From Pratylenchus scribneri (Eukaryota > Nematoda > Chromadorea > Rhabditida > Pratylenchidae), in assembly GCA_030063045.1 (NCBI GenBank), contig JAQSEB010000164.1, positions 496,001 through 560,000 on the forward strand: a stretch of DNA of 64,000 nt, written 5' to 3'. The translations under genes and the position numbers were made by a program. Of the stretch, positions 34,203 through 46,667 are shown in pieces. The notes beneath the pieces were generated by a model, which did no database searches, was not told the DNA's origin, and saw only the letters and a program-made list of their open reading frames with translations. How positions within the stretch are numbered: the first letter of the stretch is position 1; each line of letters begins with the position of its first letter.

Positions 34203-36453
34203 CTAGAAAATTTGTTTAGAATTTTCATAGAAGCCATTCAGCAAATCCGTCGATGATGCTTTTTTGCAATAGGCTTTGGCCTGAAATTATCAAATAAATT
34301 TCAAAATAATTTGGAAAAATATGTTTACTTCTGCTCCATTTGCCTTAAAGCATTGTAATTGGGCTCCACAAGCGCATGAATGTTCGCAATTTTCTTCTTC
34401 ATTCCTATCATAAAAAGTGCACACAGCTTCCATAGAATTGATGGAATTGAGTTTTTTGCAGCAATGACCTTAATTAAATATTAGTAAATTTTGAGGAGAA
34501 GGAGTCCTTTATATAATTTCGGTCAGTCTTTTCCATTTATTCAGCAATTTTATTGGTCATAGCTCATCAGAAACTAATTGACCATTTTATCTATTCTAAA
34601 GTGAATTTTATAGATCAAATTGTTGATTTTTCAATAGAATGTGGAACTGCCGAAATCATTAAGATTTGGCAAAGTTATGGCCGTAAATTAAAAAGCTTTT
34701 TTTTCAGTTTTTGATTATAATTTGATTCTGGGTTATTAATTGTAAAGTAGGAGAAAGTCGGTTCTGATTCAAAAAATCGATGCATTTTAGAAGAATTTTC
34801 GCTTTTTACAATCGAATAAGGGAAAACAGAACCGAAAACCGACATTTTTCAAGAATAGAAAACCAGGTTTTATAACCGATACAGTCTAGGACCGATTCTG
34901 TTACTCTATGTAATTACCATGTCACAGATTTTTTTTAATTATTATAATTCAACTGCTTAACCAAACCATGACCCTCAAAATCACTGATGGATATTGAAAT
35001 AACCGAATTAATTGACTATTCCTCAAAGGTTAAACTGACCAGGAATGCAATCATTGTGTGTTTTGCATGTATTTCCTTCATATCCTCGCCGCTTAATTTC
35101 CACTTTATGAACTTCACCATTAATGTTTGGCGCCAATGTTGTTGTTGAATTCTGGAAATGGGAGAATTATTGAGTGAATTGATTTATTTTTGCAAACATT
35201 TTTCTTTTCCTTCTTTTTTGAATTTTTGCTTTTGTTTTCTCCATTTTGAATGGCCAATTTCTTCAAATTTTTCCTTTGTTCTCGAATTTTCTCTTCCATT
35301 TCCTTCATCCGTTCTTCAATTCGTTCGAATTTTGAATGCATTTTCTTTCGCAATTTCCGAATTTCTCGATTCAGCGTCCTAGAATATGCAATTTAATAAG
35401 CTTGCTCGTTCTTTTGGTCATAGCTAAACAAGGAAATAAACAATTCAGAAAGGCGATAGGCCTTTCGGAAAACCTAAATAGCCTCTATAAATGGCTTTCT
35501 ATTTTTTAGAATATAAATTAATTTATAAATTAAGCAGCTTTTCTTCAATAAATTCGAGATTTTTAAGTTCAAAGAGGTATATTTGTTTCAGTTCGATTCA
35601 TAAAATTTAAATAAGTCAGATTATAGAGGACATTTTGGGCTTCCCAAGAGTAATTTTTCCGGATATTTTTTTTCCATTACTTGAGCACTAGTCAAAAATA
35701 ATGGGCCATGATAATAAAATATCACCTACCGGAATTCAACGGAACTGCTGCTGGACTCGATTTTTGAAGTTTGTTTTTCTAAAGATAAAAATTCTTTAAT
35801 TTAATTATTTTTATGTATTCTTTGCTACCTTTCCTTTTCCTTCTTCTTTCCTGTTTAATTTCATTTGCAAGGAATTTTACCTCGTCCAGCAATTCCTTTA
35901 ATCTTACAATCTTTCCTGCAGTTTCATTTTTAGAAGAAGGAATTGAAGGCGACATCTTAAAACATAATTTTTATTAAATACCAAAAATTATGGAATTTAC
36001 TAAAAATTTTCCTGTCAAGATGCTCTTTATGGCCATATAAAAAAGGGAAATGTTAAATCAGGTTTGGCGTTTGGAACAAAAATAAAATTCTTAAGATTTA
36101 ATTAGACTTGAAATAAGAATTTAGGCAGAATAGAGTTAAAAAATTGAGTCTGATATCATCAAGTTTTATGGTCATTAAAATGTTTAATTTTCGACTTTAA
36201 CATTTATGGTTAAATCTTAAATCCATTGATTTTATGGATAAATTTTCATGTGATAATTTAATAAAACTTAAATTAATAAATAAATAAAAAATTTTATCAC
36301 CTTTTCTAATTGTGGATTCCCTCCTATAGAGGAAGAAATATTTGTTAATGCCATAATTGAGCCAGCCGTTAAAGAAATTACGCCTTTGTTGTTTAATGAA
36401 AGAATAAAAACAATGAATAGTAATTCAGCTAATTTATGCAATGATAATAACAT
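34203..36453 (-). CDS. Secreted coiled-coil protein with colipase/Dickkopf-like Cys domain (279 aa)
   Basis: Exons (- strand): 36301-36453, 35829-35955, 35730-35778, 35198-35378, 35040-35151, 34329-34468, 34203-34280 (TAG). Every phase matches; length 279 aa. Residues 1-27 are a signal peptide (LAELLFIVFILSLNNKGVIS core). Residues about 60-165 are a charged, Lys/Glu-rich coiled coil (HSKFERIEERMKEMEEKIR, KNSKKKEKKN). The C-terminal ~75 residues have ten cysteines: GNTCKTHNDCIPGHCC, then VCTFYDRNEEENCEHSCACG, QLQC and AYC. The C-x5-DC-x4-CC start, C-x-C middle and L-x-C follow the disulfide plan of colipase/Dickkopf/prokineticin-type modules (family knowledge, resemblance only). Probably an extracellular ligand or effector. 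Fragments of exon 6 are scattered at 19602 and 24790. Confidence 0.88.
34740..34920. repeat. Second copy of the AGTAGGACAG/TCGG MITE family
   Basis: AAGTAGGAGAAAGTCGGTTC...CGAAAACCGACATTTTTC...GACCGATTCTGTTACTCTATG parallels 26564-26754. Lies in intron 5 of the Cys-rich gene; ends decayed. Confidence 0.5.
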
Positions 36454-37349
36454 TGTTGTCAATTAATTTTTAGTCAACAAAGAGGTAGAATAATCTAAAA
36501 AATATTATTATAGAATTTAAAATAATATTATATTATCCCAAGGAAAGGAAGAAAATTTTCAGGATTTCAATATTTTACAAAATTTAATGATATTTTAGAA
36601 GCTCATTTTACAATATATTAATAACTTTTTCTCTATAAGGAAGGGCAAAGGGTAGCTTAAACAAAGGAAAAATAGTATGAATAAAAAAAGGAACAAAATT
36701 TGGAAAGCAATAAATTAAATCGCTTAATAGATTTTAATTTTACGGCCAAAAAAGCAAAATATTCCAAAAAAGGGCTCCGTTTTTTGGCCATAAATTTGTG
36801 GCCATTATTTTTTTTATCAATTATATTAATATCAAAATGCTAAATAGAAAAATAGCTTCTGAAATTTTCCAAAATATTGACAAATGCGCAAAAATGGGTA
36901 GCCAAGGGAAAAAGAAAATTAATCGCGTTCAAATTCGAATGACCACCATCTGCTGCTATTGCCTCCTTCAATCCCTAATTATACCAATATGTTTGAATAG
37001 GAAACATCCTCTTTTTTATGAGTTTGTTTGGACAATGGAAAATGGACATTCGAGTGGTGTTTTTCTCATCCCCTCTCCACTCTCCATCCTGCATATGTGA
37101 ATTTTCAAATGAGCAATGGCTGATGGAGGATGAAGCATAGCGGAAGCTGTGCCCAGTACTGAGGGCGTTGGCCCAATTATTTTATTGATTCCCTTCCCTG
37201 TTAGTAGGGGACACTTGAGAAGAGTGTCAAATAAGCAAAAAATGGAAATTGTGGTGTATCGTCAAAAAATCATTTTGTCACGCAAATGAATAATATTATT
37301 TGGTGGATTCAAATGTTATATTTTCATTATCATTAAAATTTTATTAATC
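36454..37349 (+). other. Spacer with a possible receptor fragment (36837-37100)
   Basis: From ATG 36837 a frame reads MLNRKIASEIFQNIDKCAKM then KKKINRVQIRMTTICCYCLL and QSLIIPICLN before a polar stretch and TGA at 37098-37100. The basic stretch followed by a hydrophobic helix recalls the loop-3/TM6 part of a chemoreceptor, but no adjoining exons were found. Likely a relic. Confidence 0.25.
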
Positions 37350-39449
37350 ATGGAAGCTATTTATATATTTTTTGGCATGGGAATATTTGCAGAATGGATG
37401 TCCTATTTCTTGGTGAATCGAAAACACATTTTCTTAATTAATCGAAAACACATTTTTCTTAGTTCATCGAAAACAAATTTTTTTTAATTCATCGAAAAAC
37501 ACATTTTTCTTAGTTAATAGGAAACACATTTTTCTTAGTTCATCGAAAACACATTTTTTTTAATTCATCGAAAAACACATTTTTCTTAGTTAATAAGAAA
37601 CACATTTTTCTTAGTTAATCGAAAACACATTTTTCGTAGTTACTCGAAAACACATTTTTCTTAGTTAATCGAAAACACCTTTTTCTTAGTTAATCGAAAA
37701 CACATTTTAATTAGTTAATCGAAAAAAACATTTTTCTTAGTTAATCGAAAAACACATTTTTCTTAGTTAATCGAAAACACATTTTCCTTACAATTAATTG
37801 ATAAAATTTGTTCACATATTTCAAATTACTATTTTTATAATATTTATTATAATGATAATAGTGATGACTCAAAATTTTATTTTCAATCATTTTGTTAGAG
37901 TTAATTCTTTCTACAGTTTTCATCTCATTTTTTACAAAAAAAATAAAAAAAATATACACGGGATTATTATTACACCCTAATATAAGAGAAGTTACTTTTT
38001 AAAATTGATAAAAAAAATGGCATATTTTATAAGATATTTTGAGCTTTCTATTCCAATGCTATGTCTAATGTCTAATTTCTGGATAAATTATTCCTCGCTA
38101 AAAATATAGTCACTCAAAAGAACTATCTAGGTACGGAAATGGGAAATGGCGGGATTTAAAATGAAAAATCAGCCCACTTTCCTCTTTTTCTCCCTTATGC
38201 CACTTTGGCTACATTGTGCTTTTATAATAACTCGTCAAAAGAAAGAACAAATTTTGATGTTTTTGTTACCAAATTTGAGATAATGCAGTTTAGTTCTATC
38301 CATTTGAAATTAATTTTATTTTTTGGAAATTAGGAAGTTGTGACCTTAAAATATTTTAAAATGTTTTCACTATGAATTATCGAAATTTAAAGTGGTTTTT
38401 TTTTGTCATAATTGTATCAATTTTTAACCTAAATAAAATTAATATAAATCTTTAATTTGATATAAAAAATATTGAAATTAATTCAATCTTGTTGAAAAGG
38501 CGACAAGTTGGTTTTTGTTCTCTTATCATTCCTCATCACAGATTTTGGCTTTCAACCGTTGTTTGGATCTTTTGGCACCGAAAATTTCCGGAATGCTTTT
38601 CTCCGGATTTCGAGTCTATTTTTGGCTCTCAATTTGCACAATATATGCTCTTTGCTATGCCATTTTCCTGAAGCCACCTGTCTATAACAGTCTCATTTTC
38701 GGTTGGCAACTTAACCCATTCTTTGGATACGGTCCCAATTTGAATGGTGAATTCCCCATCCCACTCGTGTTAGTCCAATCTGCGCTCATTCTATTATAAC
38801 AAAAGATCTAATTTAGAACTTTTTTCCATGATTCTGCCGTTGTCATTTTATTCCCCATCTTTTATGGCCTATTTGCCATTGTAATGTGCATCAAAACGCG
38901 TTCATTTGGGCTGGGCCAAGCCATCCCTGGACCCCAAAAAATGGTCAGAGCCGATTTTAATATATGTTTCATTTTTAATTACATTATTTGAAGGCATTTT
39001 TACAAGTTTTTTTGATTTCCGCAATGAATGCATTCACTTGTTTCACCTATATATCCATGGATTATTATATTCCATCTCAATGGGTAGTCACAATGGCACA
39101 AATTTCATGGCATATTTTTTTGAATTTATAATTAATTTTAATTAAATTTTGATTAAATTTAAAATTAATTTTAAAAATTTTTTATTAAATTTAAAATTAA
39201 TTTTAATTAAAATTTATAATTAATTTTAATTAAATTTCTATCAAATTACTAATTAATTTTTTTAATTTGTTCTATAGGTTCCATGTACATGGCTTTCCTC
39301 CAGTCATTTATTTGGCATTGAACAAAACAATTCGCCATGATTGTCGAATGATGTTTTATAAAGTTTTGTCTAACAAAATTCAACATTTGCATGGGGTCAC
39401 CGTCATGGTAACCCAACAGAATATTAATGCTGCTACAATTCAACAATGA
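37350..39449 (+). pseudogene. Srt-type chemoreceptor, damaged
   Basis: Exon 38542-38768 encodes ILAFNRCLDLLAPKISGMLF and ends GWQLNPFFGYGPNLNGEF; exon 39278-39449 encodes FHVHGFPPVIYLALNKTIRH. These are hallmark stretches of the nematode Srt family. Exon from 38817 starts TFFHDSAVVILFPIFYGLFA in phase with 38768, but the frame breaks at the A6 run 38936-38941: QKMV in the first frame versus QKWSEPILIYVSFLITLFEG one base over, which is the TM6-like continuation. The donor before 39278 also fails in phase. A putative first exon is 37350-37412 (MEAIYIFFGMGIFAEWMSYFL). TM2/TM3 were not found. Either a pseudogene or a base-calling error in the A run plus missed exons. Confidence 0.72.
37420..37795. 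repeat. 25-bp minisatellite (TTAATCGAAAACACATTTTTCTTAG)
   Basis: About fourteen head-to-tail copies of a 25-bp unit, AGTTAATCGAAAACACATTT plus TTCTT, with small variants. It fills the space after the first putative Srt exon. Confidence 0.9.
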
Positions 39450-39739
39450 TGAAAAATATCAAACATACTGTTCTTATAATTTTTTGACACTGAAAAATTC
39501 CAGTCTTATCTCAATTTAAAATTTCTTTAAAGAAATGATATTAGTACACATAAAATCCTTAGAATTTATCCAAAACTTCTTGTTGAAGAATGAACATTTT
39601 TTAGGCCATAAAATTGGACAATAATCAAGTTTTTTGACATATGTATAAATTTATAAATATTTATTTAGAATTTACCTTGACCTTAAACTTTCAAATCTTG
39701 GAGATCTATGCTGATTGAATTATAATCGGAAATAAATTT

Positions 39740-39950
39740 TTTTTAAATTAATCGAACGAAAACACATTTTTTAGTTAATATTTTTTTAATCGAAAACTCA
39801 TTTTTCTTAGTTAATCGAAAACACATTTTTCTTATAGTTCATCGAAAACACATTTTTCCTAGTTAATCGAAAACACATTTTTCTTGGTTAATCGAAAACA
39901 CATTTTTCTTTGTTAATCAAAAACAATTTTATTTCTAATCGAAACATTTT
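39740..39950. repeat. Second block of the 25-bp minisatellite
   Basis: About seven copies of the same TTAATCGAAAACACATTTTTCTTAG unit, about 300 bp past the Srt 3' end. The Srt gene is therefore flanked or spanned by one satellite family. Confidence 0.85.
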
Positions 39951-40208
39951 ATTGACAGTCAGAATTAATGAAAATGAGCATCTCTAATATGATAGTAGCG
40001 AGAATGCACCTTGCGAATGTTTTGGTTATAATTATTTTTGTTTGTCTTGCATTTATGTATATAAAAGATTTATTAACGTTTTTGTTTAACCAAAATTAAA
40101 ATATTCAATTGTTAAAAATAAAATGTCAAAAATTCCATTTATCGAATAAATTTAAATTAAAATAAAAACATTAAATCAATCATCTTCACCATTCCCAAAA
40201 TTCAATTA

Positions 40209-40619
40209 TTAAAGAAGCTGGTTGAAATCCTTAAATAGCCATTTATCCTTGTTAAAATTAAGTCGGATTGAATTGCCAAAACAGACCAAATCGACAGCTG
40301 GGAAAATTTCAAATTGTGCAAATTTCAGAGGCAATCTGGCTATTCCTAAAATTGATTTATTGTTAAATTTTAATATTTATTTACAATGATTTACCCATCA
40401 ATTTGCCATTCAAAGTTGCAAAACACATTTTCGCATTTGCCTGATTGATTATACCAATTCCAACAAAATCTCCTTTCTCGAAATATCTGTTGGCATTTTT
40501 AGTCCAGGATCCACAAATCCAAATTCCATCTTTTCCCCCAAATCTAATTGAATTATTCTTCCATCCAAGCCAACAACCGTATTCCAACGGAAAATGTTGG
40601 TCACAAAATCCAACCCGCA
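40209..40619 (-). CDS. SPRY domain, C-terminal half
   Basis: Two exons (- strand): 40395-40619 and 40209-40345 (TAA 40209-40211), phase 1 junction matched. Reads RVGFCDQHFPLEYGCWLGWK, GGKDGIWICGSW, EKGDFVGIGIINQANAKMCF, TLNGKLMG, then FEIFPAVDLVCFGNSIRLNF, the classic closing strands of a SPRY/B30.2 domain. No start codon or N-terminal part adjoins; upstream (40640-42300) is pure repeat. The missing front half is probably 48838-49611 on the same strand (see that entry). Confidence 0.85.
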
Positions 40620-40639
40620 CTATGAGTAAGAATTTTTTT

Positions 40640-42300
40640 GGAATAAATGCAAAAATATATCCGAGAATGCGTAAAAATCTGGGAATTTGTTGAGAATGGG
40701 TAAAATTCTGAGTATTTTATGAAAATATTACCAATTCTCAAAATTATTTCCAAAATTTCGTTCAATGTCAGAAATATTCGTAACAATATTCTCAAAAAAA
40801 TTCCGAGAATTTATGAGAAAATTTTTATCAGCATGAATGAAATTCCGGCAATATATCGAGAAATTTTACAATAATGAGAATATTGTTGGAAATGATAAGA
40901 TTCTGAGAATCTTTTTGGGAATATCAAAAAATTGTGAGAAAAATTCTGAGAATCCCTTGTTGAATTTTGGCAAATTTTTTGGGAATAAAATTGAAAAATA
41001 ATTCCGAGAATTTTTAAACTTTTAGGAATTTTTCTAAAAAAATTTAGATATTTTGGAATTTTTTAGGAAAAAAATTATATTCTGATAAAATTGCCAACTT
41101 AGAAATTTTTTGACTTTTAAAATAATTCTGAGAATATTCTGAAAATAAATTATAGAAATTTTCTGAGAATATAGTTAAAATTGAAAAAATTTTGAATTTT
41201 AGAACTTTTCGAAAATATTTCTGAAAAAGTTTCATATTTTGAAAAATTTTTTGTAAATATAATTTATTGTGATAAAATTGCCAACTTAGAAATTTTTTAA
41301 CTTTTAAAATAATTCTGAGAATATTCTGAAAATAAATTATAGAATTTTTCTGAGAATATAGTTAAAAATGAAAAATTTTTTGAAAATATAATTTATTGTG
41401 ATAAAATTGCCAACTTAGAAATTTTTTAACTTTTAAAATAATTCTGAGAATATTCTGAAAATAAATTATAGAAGTTTTCTGAGAATATAGTTAAAAATGA
41501 AAAATTTTTTGAAAATATAATTTATTGTGATAAAATTGCCAACTTAGAAATTTTTTGACTTTTAAAATAATTCTGAGAATATTCTGAAAATAAATTATAC
41601 AATTTTTCTGAGAATTTAGCGAAAAGTGAAAAAATTTTGGAAATTAGCAACTTTCGAAAATATTTTTGAAAAAGTTTCATATTTTGAAAAAATTTTTGAA
41701 AATATAATTTATTGTGATAAAATTGCCAACTTAGAAATTTTTTAACTTTTAAAATAATTCTGAGAACTTTCTGAAAATAAATTATACAATTTTTCTGAGA
41801 ATTTAGCGAAAAGTGAAAAAATTTTGGAAATTAGCACCTTTTCGAAAATATTTTTGAAAAAAAATTTTTTTGATTATATTTTCAACAAGTATTTTTTGAT
41901 TTTTTTTATTTCCAAGAAATTTCTGAAAATAGAAAAATTTTCCGGAGAATCTATTAAAAAATTAAAATTTTTTGAAAATTTTACCTTTTAGGATAAAATT
42001 GTCAAAATGGCAATTTTTCATTTTTTCGAGAATATTTTGAAGATAAATTCTGAATAATTTCTTAAAAGAAAGTGAAAAATAAAAATTTTGTGACAAATTA
42101 AATATTTTGAAAAAAATTTTGCAGATTTTTAATTTTTTGGTAAAATTATGCAATTTAAAATTTATATATTTTTGCCAATATTTTGGAAATTTATTTGAAT
42201 ATTTTTTGAGAAAAAAAAAGAGAAAAATGAAAATTTTTCATAATTTTTACATTTTTCATATATATTTTGAATTTTTAAAAATTCTTGACTAAATTTTTTG
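40640..42300. repeat. TTCTGAGAATATT-type tandem repeat block
   Basis: A unit of about 120 bp (ATTGTGATAAAATTGCCAAC, AATAATTCTGAGAATATTCT, AATTATAGAA) recurs about five times between 41060 and 41850; looser TTCTGAGAAT/GAAAATT repeats extend on both sides. Chance ORFs here are artefacts. The same motif fills 47560-48800. Confidence 0.8.
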
Positions 42301-42429
42301 ATTTATGAAATAATGCTTCAACAAGGGATTTTACAAAAATAAATGTAACCGATCAATATTGAGCTGTGATTATTCAAAAAAGTTCAGATCAGGATTATTT
42401 TGGTGAATAGATAATTTATCAGAACTAAT

Positions 42430-42637
42430 TTAGAAGCAATAAATATTATAACCGGAATTCAGTTGGCCTTTCTTGCATCGTTCTCTCGATCGTTCAATAG
42501 TTTCATCATGGATTGAACAGTCTACAATTTTTTTCACCATCCTCTCGGCGATACGGCAGAACGATGGGTTCTTCAATGTCCGGAATGATGTGCGATACTT
42601 CAATGTCCGACGAAATTTCCGATGAATCTTAGGAGAT
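42430..42637 (-). CDS. Isolated terminal exon, basic Cys-containing protein
   Basis: After a good acceptor (TTTTTAG at 42638-42644 on the - strand) an open frame of 68 codons ends in TAA at 42430. It reads SPKIHRKFRRTLKYRTSFRT, then FCRIAERMVKKIVDCSIHDE and RSRERCKKGQLNSGYNIYCF. Phase requires 2 bases from a preceding exon; the nearby ATG at about 42695 does not fit. Function unknown. It lies inside the gap between the two SPRY halves. Confidence 0.4.
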
Positions 42638-42729
42638 CTAAAAATAAATATTAATTAATTTGAACTTAATTTACTATATTCTTTTTGGCAATACTGGAGA
42701 ACATGTTCTTTTTATATTTTGTTTTTTTG

Positions 42730-43281
42730 TCAAATATGGTACCAATCGACTCCTCTCGCTGGGTAGAATCGATTGAGCGCATGCACTAAATAATCCGACC
42801 AGAATAAAAAAGTTATGGCCTCCAGAAAATCGGAAAAAAATGGTCTCTCTGTAGGTCGAAACTCGAAAAAATTTAAAATTTTTTAAAGCTCATGTTATAT
42901 TTCCATCGGCGCATCTAGATTAGAGAAGCATGAATTAGCCATAGGTTAAACAAAAAACTCAAAAGCTAAAAAGCTATGCCTATTTTAATTTCGTTGGAAT
43001 GTGTTGGAACTGCGGAGAATGTAACGGAGTGTGCGTAGTCGGCGGAACGCGAGAACTGGACGAGCGCCTAGAGAGCGAATTATGCTCGTCGCGCGGAGAT
43101 GGAGCAAACAAAGTAGTCCACATTTAAATGCCCATCGCATCAGTTCCAATCCGTATTTACTTTTCGCAACTTTTTTTTGCTTTTTCGTTCATAACTTTTT
43201 TGCCTATTGTCGGATTTTCTAGTGCTTGCGCTCATTCTACTCTATTCTTAGAATGGAGTCGATTGGTTCCATGTTTGATCC
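42730..43281. mobile_element. Inverted-repeat element with GC-rich cargo
   Basis: Left TCAAATATGGTACCAATCGA...GAGCGCATGCACTA...AAAAAAGTTATGG is mirrored by CATAACTTTTTT...TAGTGCTTGCGCTC...TCGATTGGTTCCATGTTTGA. The middle (43010-43100) is unusually GC-rich (GTAGTCGGCGGAACGCGAGA) compared with everything nearby. Confidence 0.65.
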
Positions 43282-45716
43282 AAAAAACTAAAATACAAAA
43301 AAGGGCATATTTGCCAGGATCGTCCTATTTTTAGTTTTTAACTTATATTTTGATATTTTTGGAATAAATAAATAAAAACCTCATAAACAATGCATGGCAT
43401 GTTCGGTTCGAGTGGAAAGTTCGGTGCAAATTTATAAAGAACACACAGATCAATTGCCTAATCCGGCCCAACAGATTCATTTATCTACAAATATTGTTTA
43501 CAAATTTTTTTATTTCGAATTTGATTGTAAGATTTGATCTTAACGCAACATGATAAAGAGGTAAAGCGTTGATCGTTATTTCTATGTAATTTTTAACTGA
43601 TATTATTCTCTCACTTATTTGGAAATGATATAGCTAGATTAGTATAGTTCATATTGTTCTTATTCAAATTTTAAATTTTTTAATTATTATCAAAATTAAA
43701 CCTGAATATCTTTCTGATCTTACATTTTGTAGGGCGATCTTAATTACTTCATCTCAGATCATCTTTTTAAGTTTGAAAAGCACAGCGTAAAAGTTTGCAA
43801 TATTCTAAATTAATAAATTAATTTTAAACTGATATTTTTAAGCTAACATTGTAAGCGGTTCCAGCATTTATTTCTTGATCCCGTTCAAATTCAAGAACAA
43901 AAAATGACCAAAATTAATAAATATTGGAGTACTAACACGATCTTTTTATTTAATTAATTTTCTTGCAAGATTTGATTAAAATAATAAAAGTTAGAGAAAA
44001 AAATTAATAAAATTAAAATCAATAATTGCAAAGCCATTACTTTTCCTATACTTATTCACATTTTTATTTCATTTTCGAGAAAAAATGTTGATAAAAATGA
44101 TCTTTAAAACTTAATTGAACTCGAATAATAGTGATCTTAAGAATGGACTAGAACCTGCTCTAGAATAGGTAATAAAAATTAGGAATTTTCTTAATATTAT
44201 AAATTTTCATATCGTTGGTGGACTTAAATGGTTTTTGAATCAGAATCTACTGCAAAATATCAGCGGAAAATGGTTCTGCAAGCAATTTTATAGGTTTAAT
44301 GAAAAATTAAGTTTATATTTAAAATAATAACAGAACTGAACTCTATCAAATAATTGAACATGGCTCGTAAAAGATGTATCTATGATCAATAAAAAGGTTA
44401 AATATTTCAAATAATTTTGTAAAAATTATTCTTTTTCCGATGAAAAAATAATAAAATGGAACAAGTTGAGATTGATTGCGGTCTATCAAGTTACAAAAGA
44501 TTGGATCAAAATGGACATTGAAAACGAGGAAAATACGATAATAATGAGGTTTGATAGTAACAAATAATCTTTATTAATAATGTTCTTTTGAGAATTGCAC
44601 TGCCAATAAAATGCATGGAGATGGGATGAAAAATTGTTGTAGGCCTTCAAAAGTTTAAGAGGTTATTTTTTAATTAAATATAAAAATTGAAAATTAAAAA
44701 ATGTTGGAATAAAAGATGATCATGTTCGAACCGATGGAGATCAGTTCAATATGTATGTTCGGAGCCAGATGGATGAAAATGTCCTAGTCACAATGATGAC
44801 CAGGTTAAAATTATCCATTTCTAAATCTTAATTAATATAAAATTTACAATACAAAATGAAATGGATGAAGATGAGGTGACTAATAGTAGGGGTCCATACT
44901 GATGATCAAATGGATGATCAGATCAAAATGGAGCCTGAAGAGATGACTTATCAATATGATCAGGTTACTTAACATTACAAATTATTTTTCATAAAATAAT
45001 ATTCACCTTTTATAGTGAATCACAGCCACCTCATGATGAACTGATGATCAACATAATGTTCTGAACTTCGAACTCAAGGTTTTTAAAGTGATCGATGATT
45101 TCTGATAGAAAATAATATTCAACTTTTATAGTGAATCACGCCACCCCATGATGAATTGATGATCGACATAATGTTCTGAACTTCGATCTCAAGGTTTTTT
45201 CAAGCATTCAACATAGTAAAATTAAAAACAAAATTATATATGATTTAAATTAAAGGAATTTTGATTTAGAACAAACAAAGAAAATAAAGAATTAATTTTT
45301 ATTTTATTTAGTACTACTAATCTACGACATCAATATTGATTGTGTTTTGTGCATTCGGATCAATTTTTCAAAACAAAGAACGAAATATGTATGAAACATT
45401 GGTCTTCATAATGAACATTTTGATCAGAACATCAAATATGAACATCAAGTACTGATTCATGATGGACGAAAAAATTGATCATCACTTTGCACTGTTTTGT
45501 TCTGGTTTAATTTATTTGTATCTTTAAGATCTTTTTTTGATTTAGTTAAAAAGATTAGTGAGAACTTTTTTTATAAAAATCAAATTTTTAAATATTGGTG
45601 TCCTGAAGAAAAACAATAATTTTGTAAATATTTTTAGGGTAATTTTTCGTAATGCTTGGTGTCCACATCAAAACATTATGAAAAAAGCACTAGGGACAAT
45701 ATAGGGTGCTAATAAT
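43282..45716 (+). repeat. Intergenic; series of GATGATCA-rich blocks (44340-45200)
   Basis: No gene was modelled. Between 44340 and 45200 six blocks of 60-110 bp rich in GATGATCA/ATGGATGA each end in AG|GTT and alternate with ~70-bp AT-rich stretches, like exons and introns, but none is open. Two blocks (45005-45085, 45112-45195) are near-identical duplicates containing AACATAATGTTCTGAACTTC. A short open frame at about 43385-43540 (CMACSVRVESSVQIYKEHTD...) is unassigned. Confidence 0.4.
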
Positions 45717-46223
45717 TAGGATTGTCCAAAGTCATTTCATGACCCTGGTGTCCGGTTCAATTCTAACGGTTTTTTGAAAAATGGTTAAAAAATTTAAAAT
45801 TTCTAAATCTTTTCTTGGTTACGCTACAATAAAATTCCCAAAAAATTGAACTAAATTATCCAAAAGAAAAATTTTAGCGGAAATGATCATGAAGGGAAAA
45901 ATTTTGTTAAGTAAAAACAGCTTCGCGGGGAAATAAGATTTTAAAAATGGATGGAAGAATTTTAAATAAAAATTTTTATTTAAGAAAAAATTTAAGTTAA
46001 AAATGGCTCGATAAAGAAAATTCTATGCCAAAAATGGTCCCGCCGGTAGAAATATTTTTAGTTAAAATGGTTACAGAATGGAATATTTTAACCAGACAGA
46101 TACGAAGAACCGGTCATTTTTAATCCCCGTTTCCGGTTCTTCTCTGTTATTAGATCTGGGTTCCGGTTTTTATCCCTAAAATTGCTTCGGTTCCGGTTCG
46201 GGTGCGGACTTTGGACAATCCTA
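45717..46223. mobile_element. hAT-type MITE, 507 bp
   Basis: Perfect 17-bp terminal inverted repeats TAGGATTGTCCAAAGTC / GACTTTGGACAATCCTA with an exact 8-bp target duplication CTAATAAT (45709-45716, 46224-46231). Interior has GGTTCCGGTT-type repeats at the right. No transposase. Confidence 0.92.
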
Positions 46224-46667
46224 CTAATAATGATAAAGAATCTGGATCTGGTCTTATTTTTAAGTATCATGTCAATTAATTGAGAGTTAACCTAAAATTT
46301 AAAATTGAAAAAATAATGGGTCCCCATTTTGGTCTAAATTCAAAAAAACTCGAAATTTTTTTGGACAAATTATGGTTTAATCGTCATGACTTGACGCTTG
46401 ATGAGCTGATCATGAACAAAAGTAAAAAAGTTATGAACATTTTTATTTCCAATTTAATACTATAATTTTGGCATATTATAAGACTTAGTCAAGAGAATTA
46501 GGACTCAGAGCTCGGTAAATAGGAATCTTAAAAAGATATACTATTTTTACTTGAGCTTAATTTTAAGCGTAGATTCCTTATCAGCTCCAAAAATTAACCC
46601 TAAGACGCTTCGCTTTTTTCATAATTTTTTGGAGTGACATTGACCATAAAGGAAATGGTGTTAAGAC

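Noticed and set aside
43031..43334. ORFs at the GC-rich insert
   Set aside because: They span an inverted-repeat element; no domain or consistent frame.
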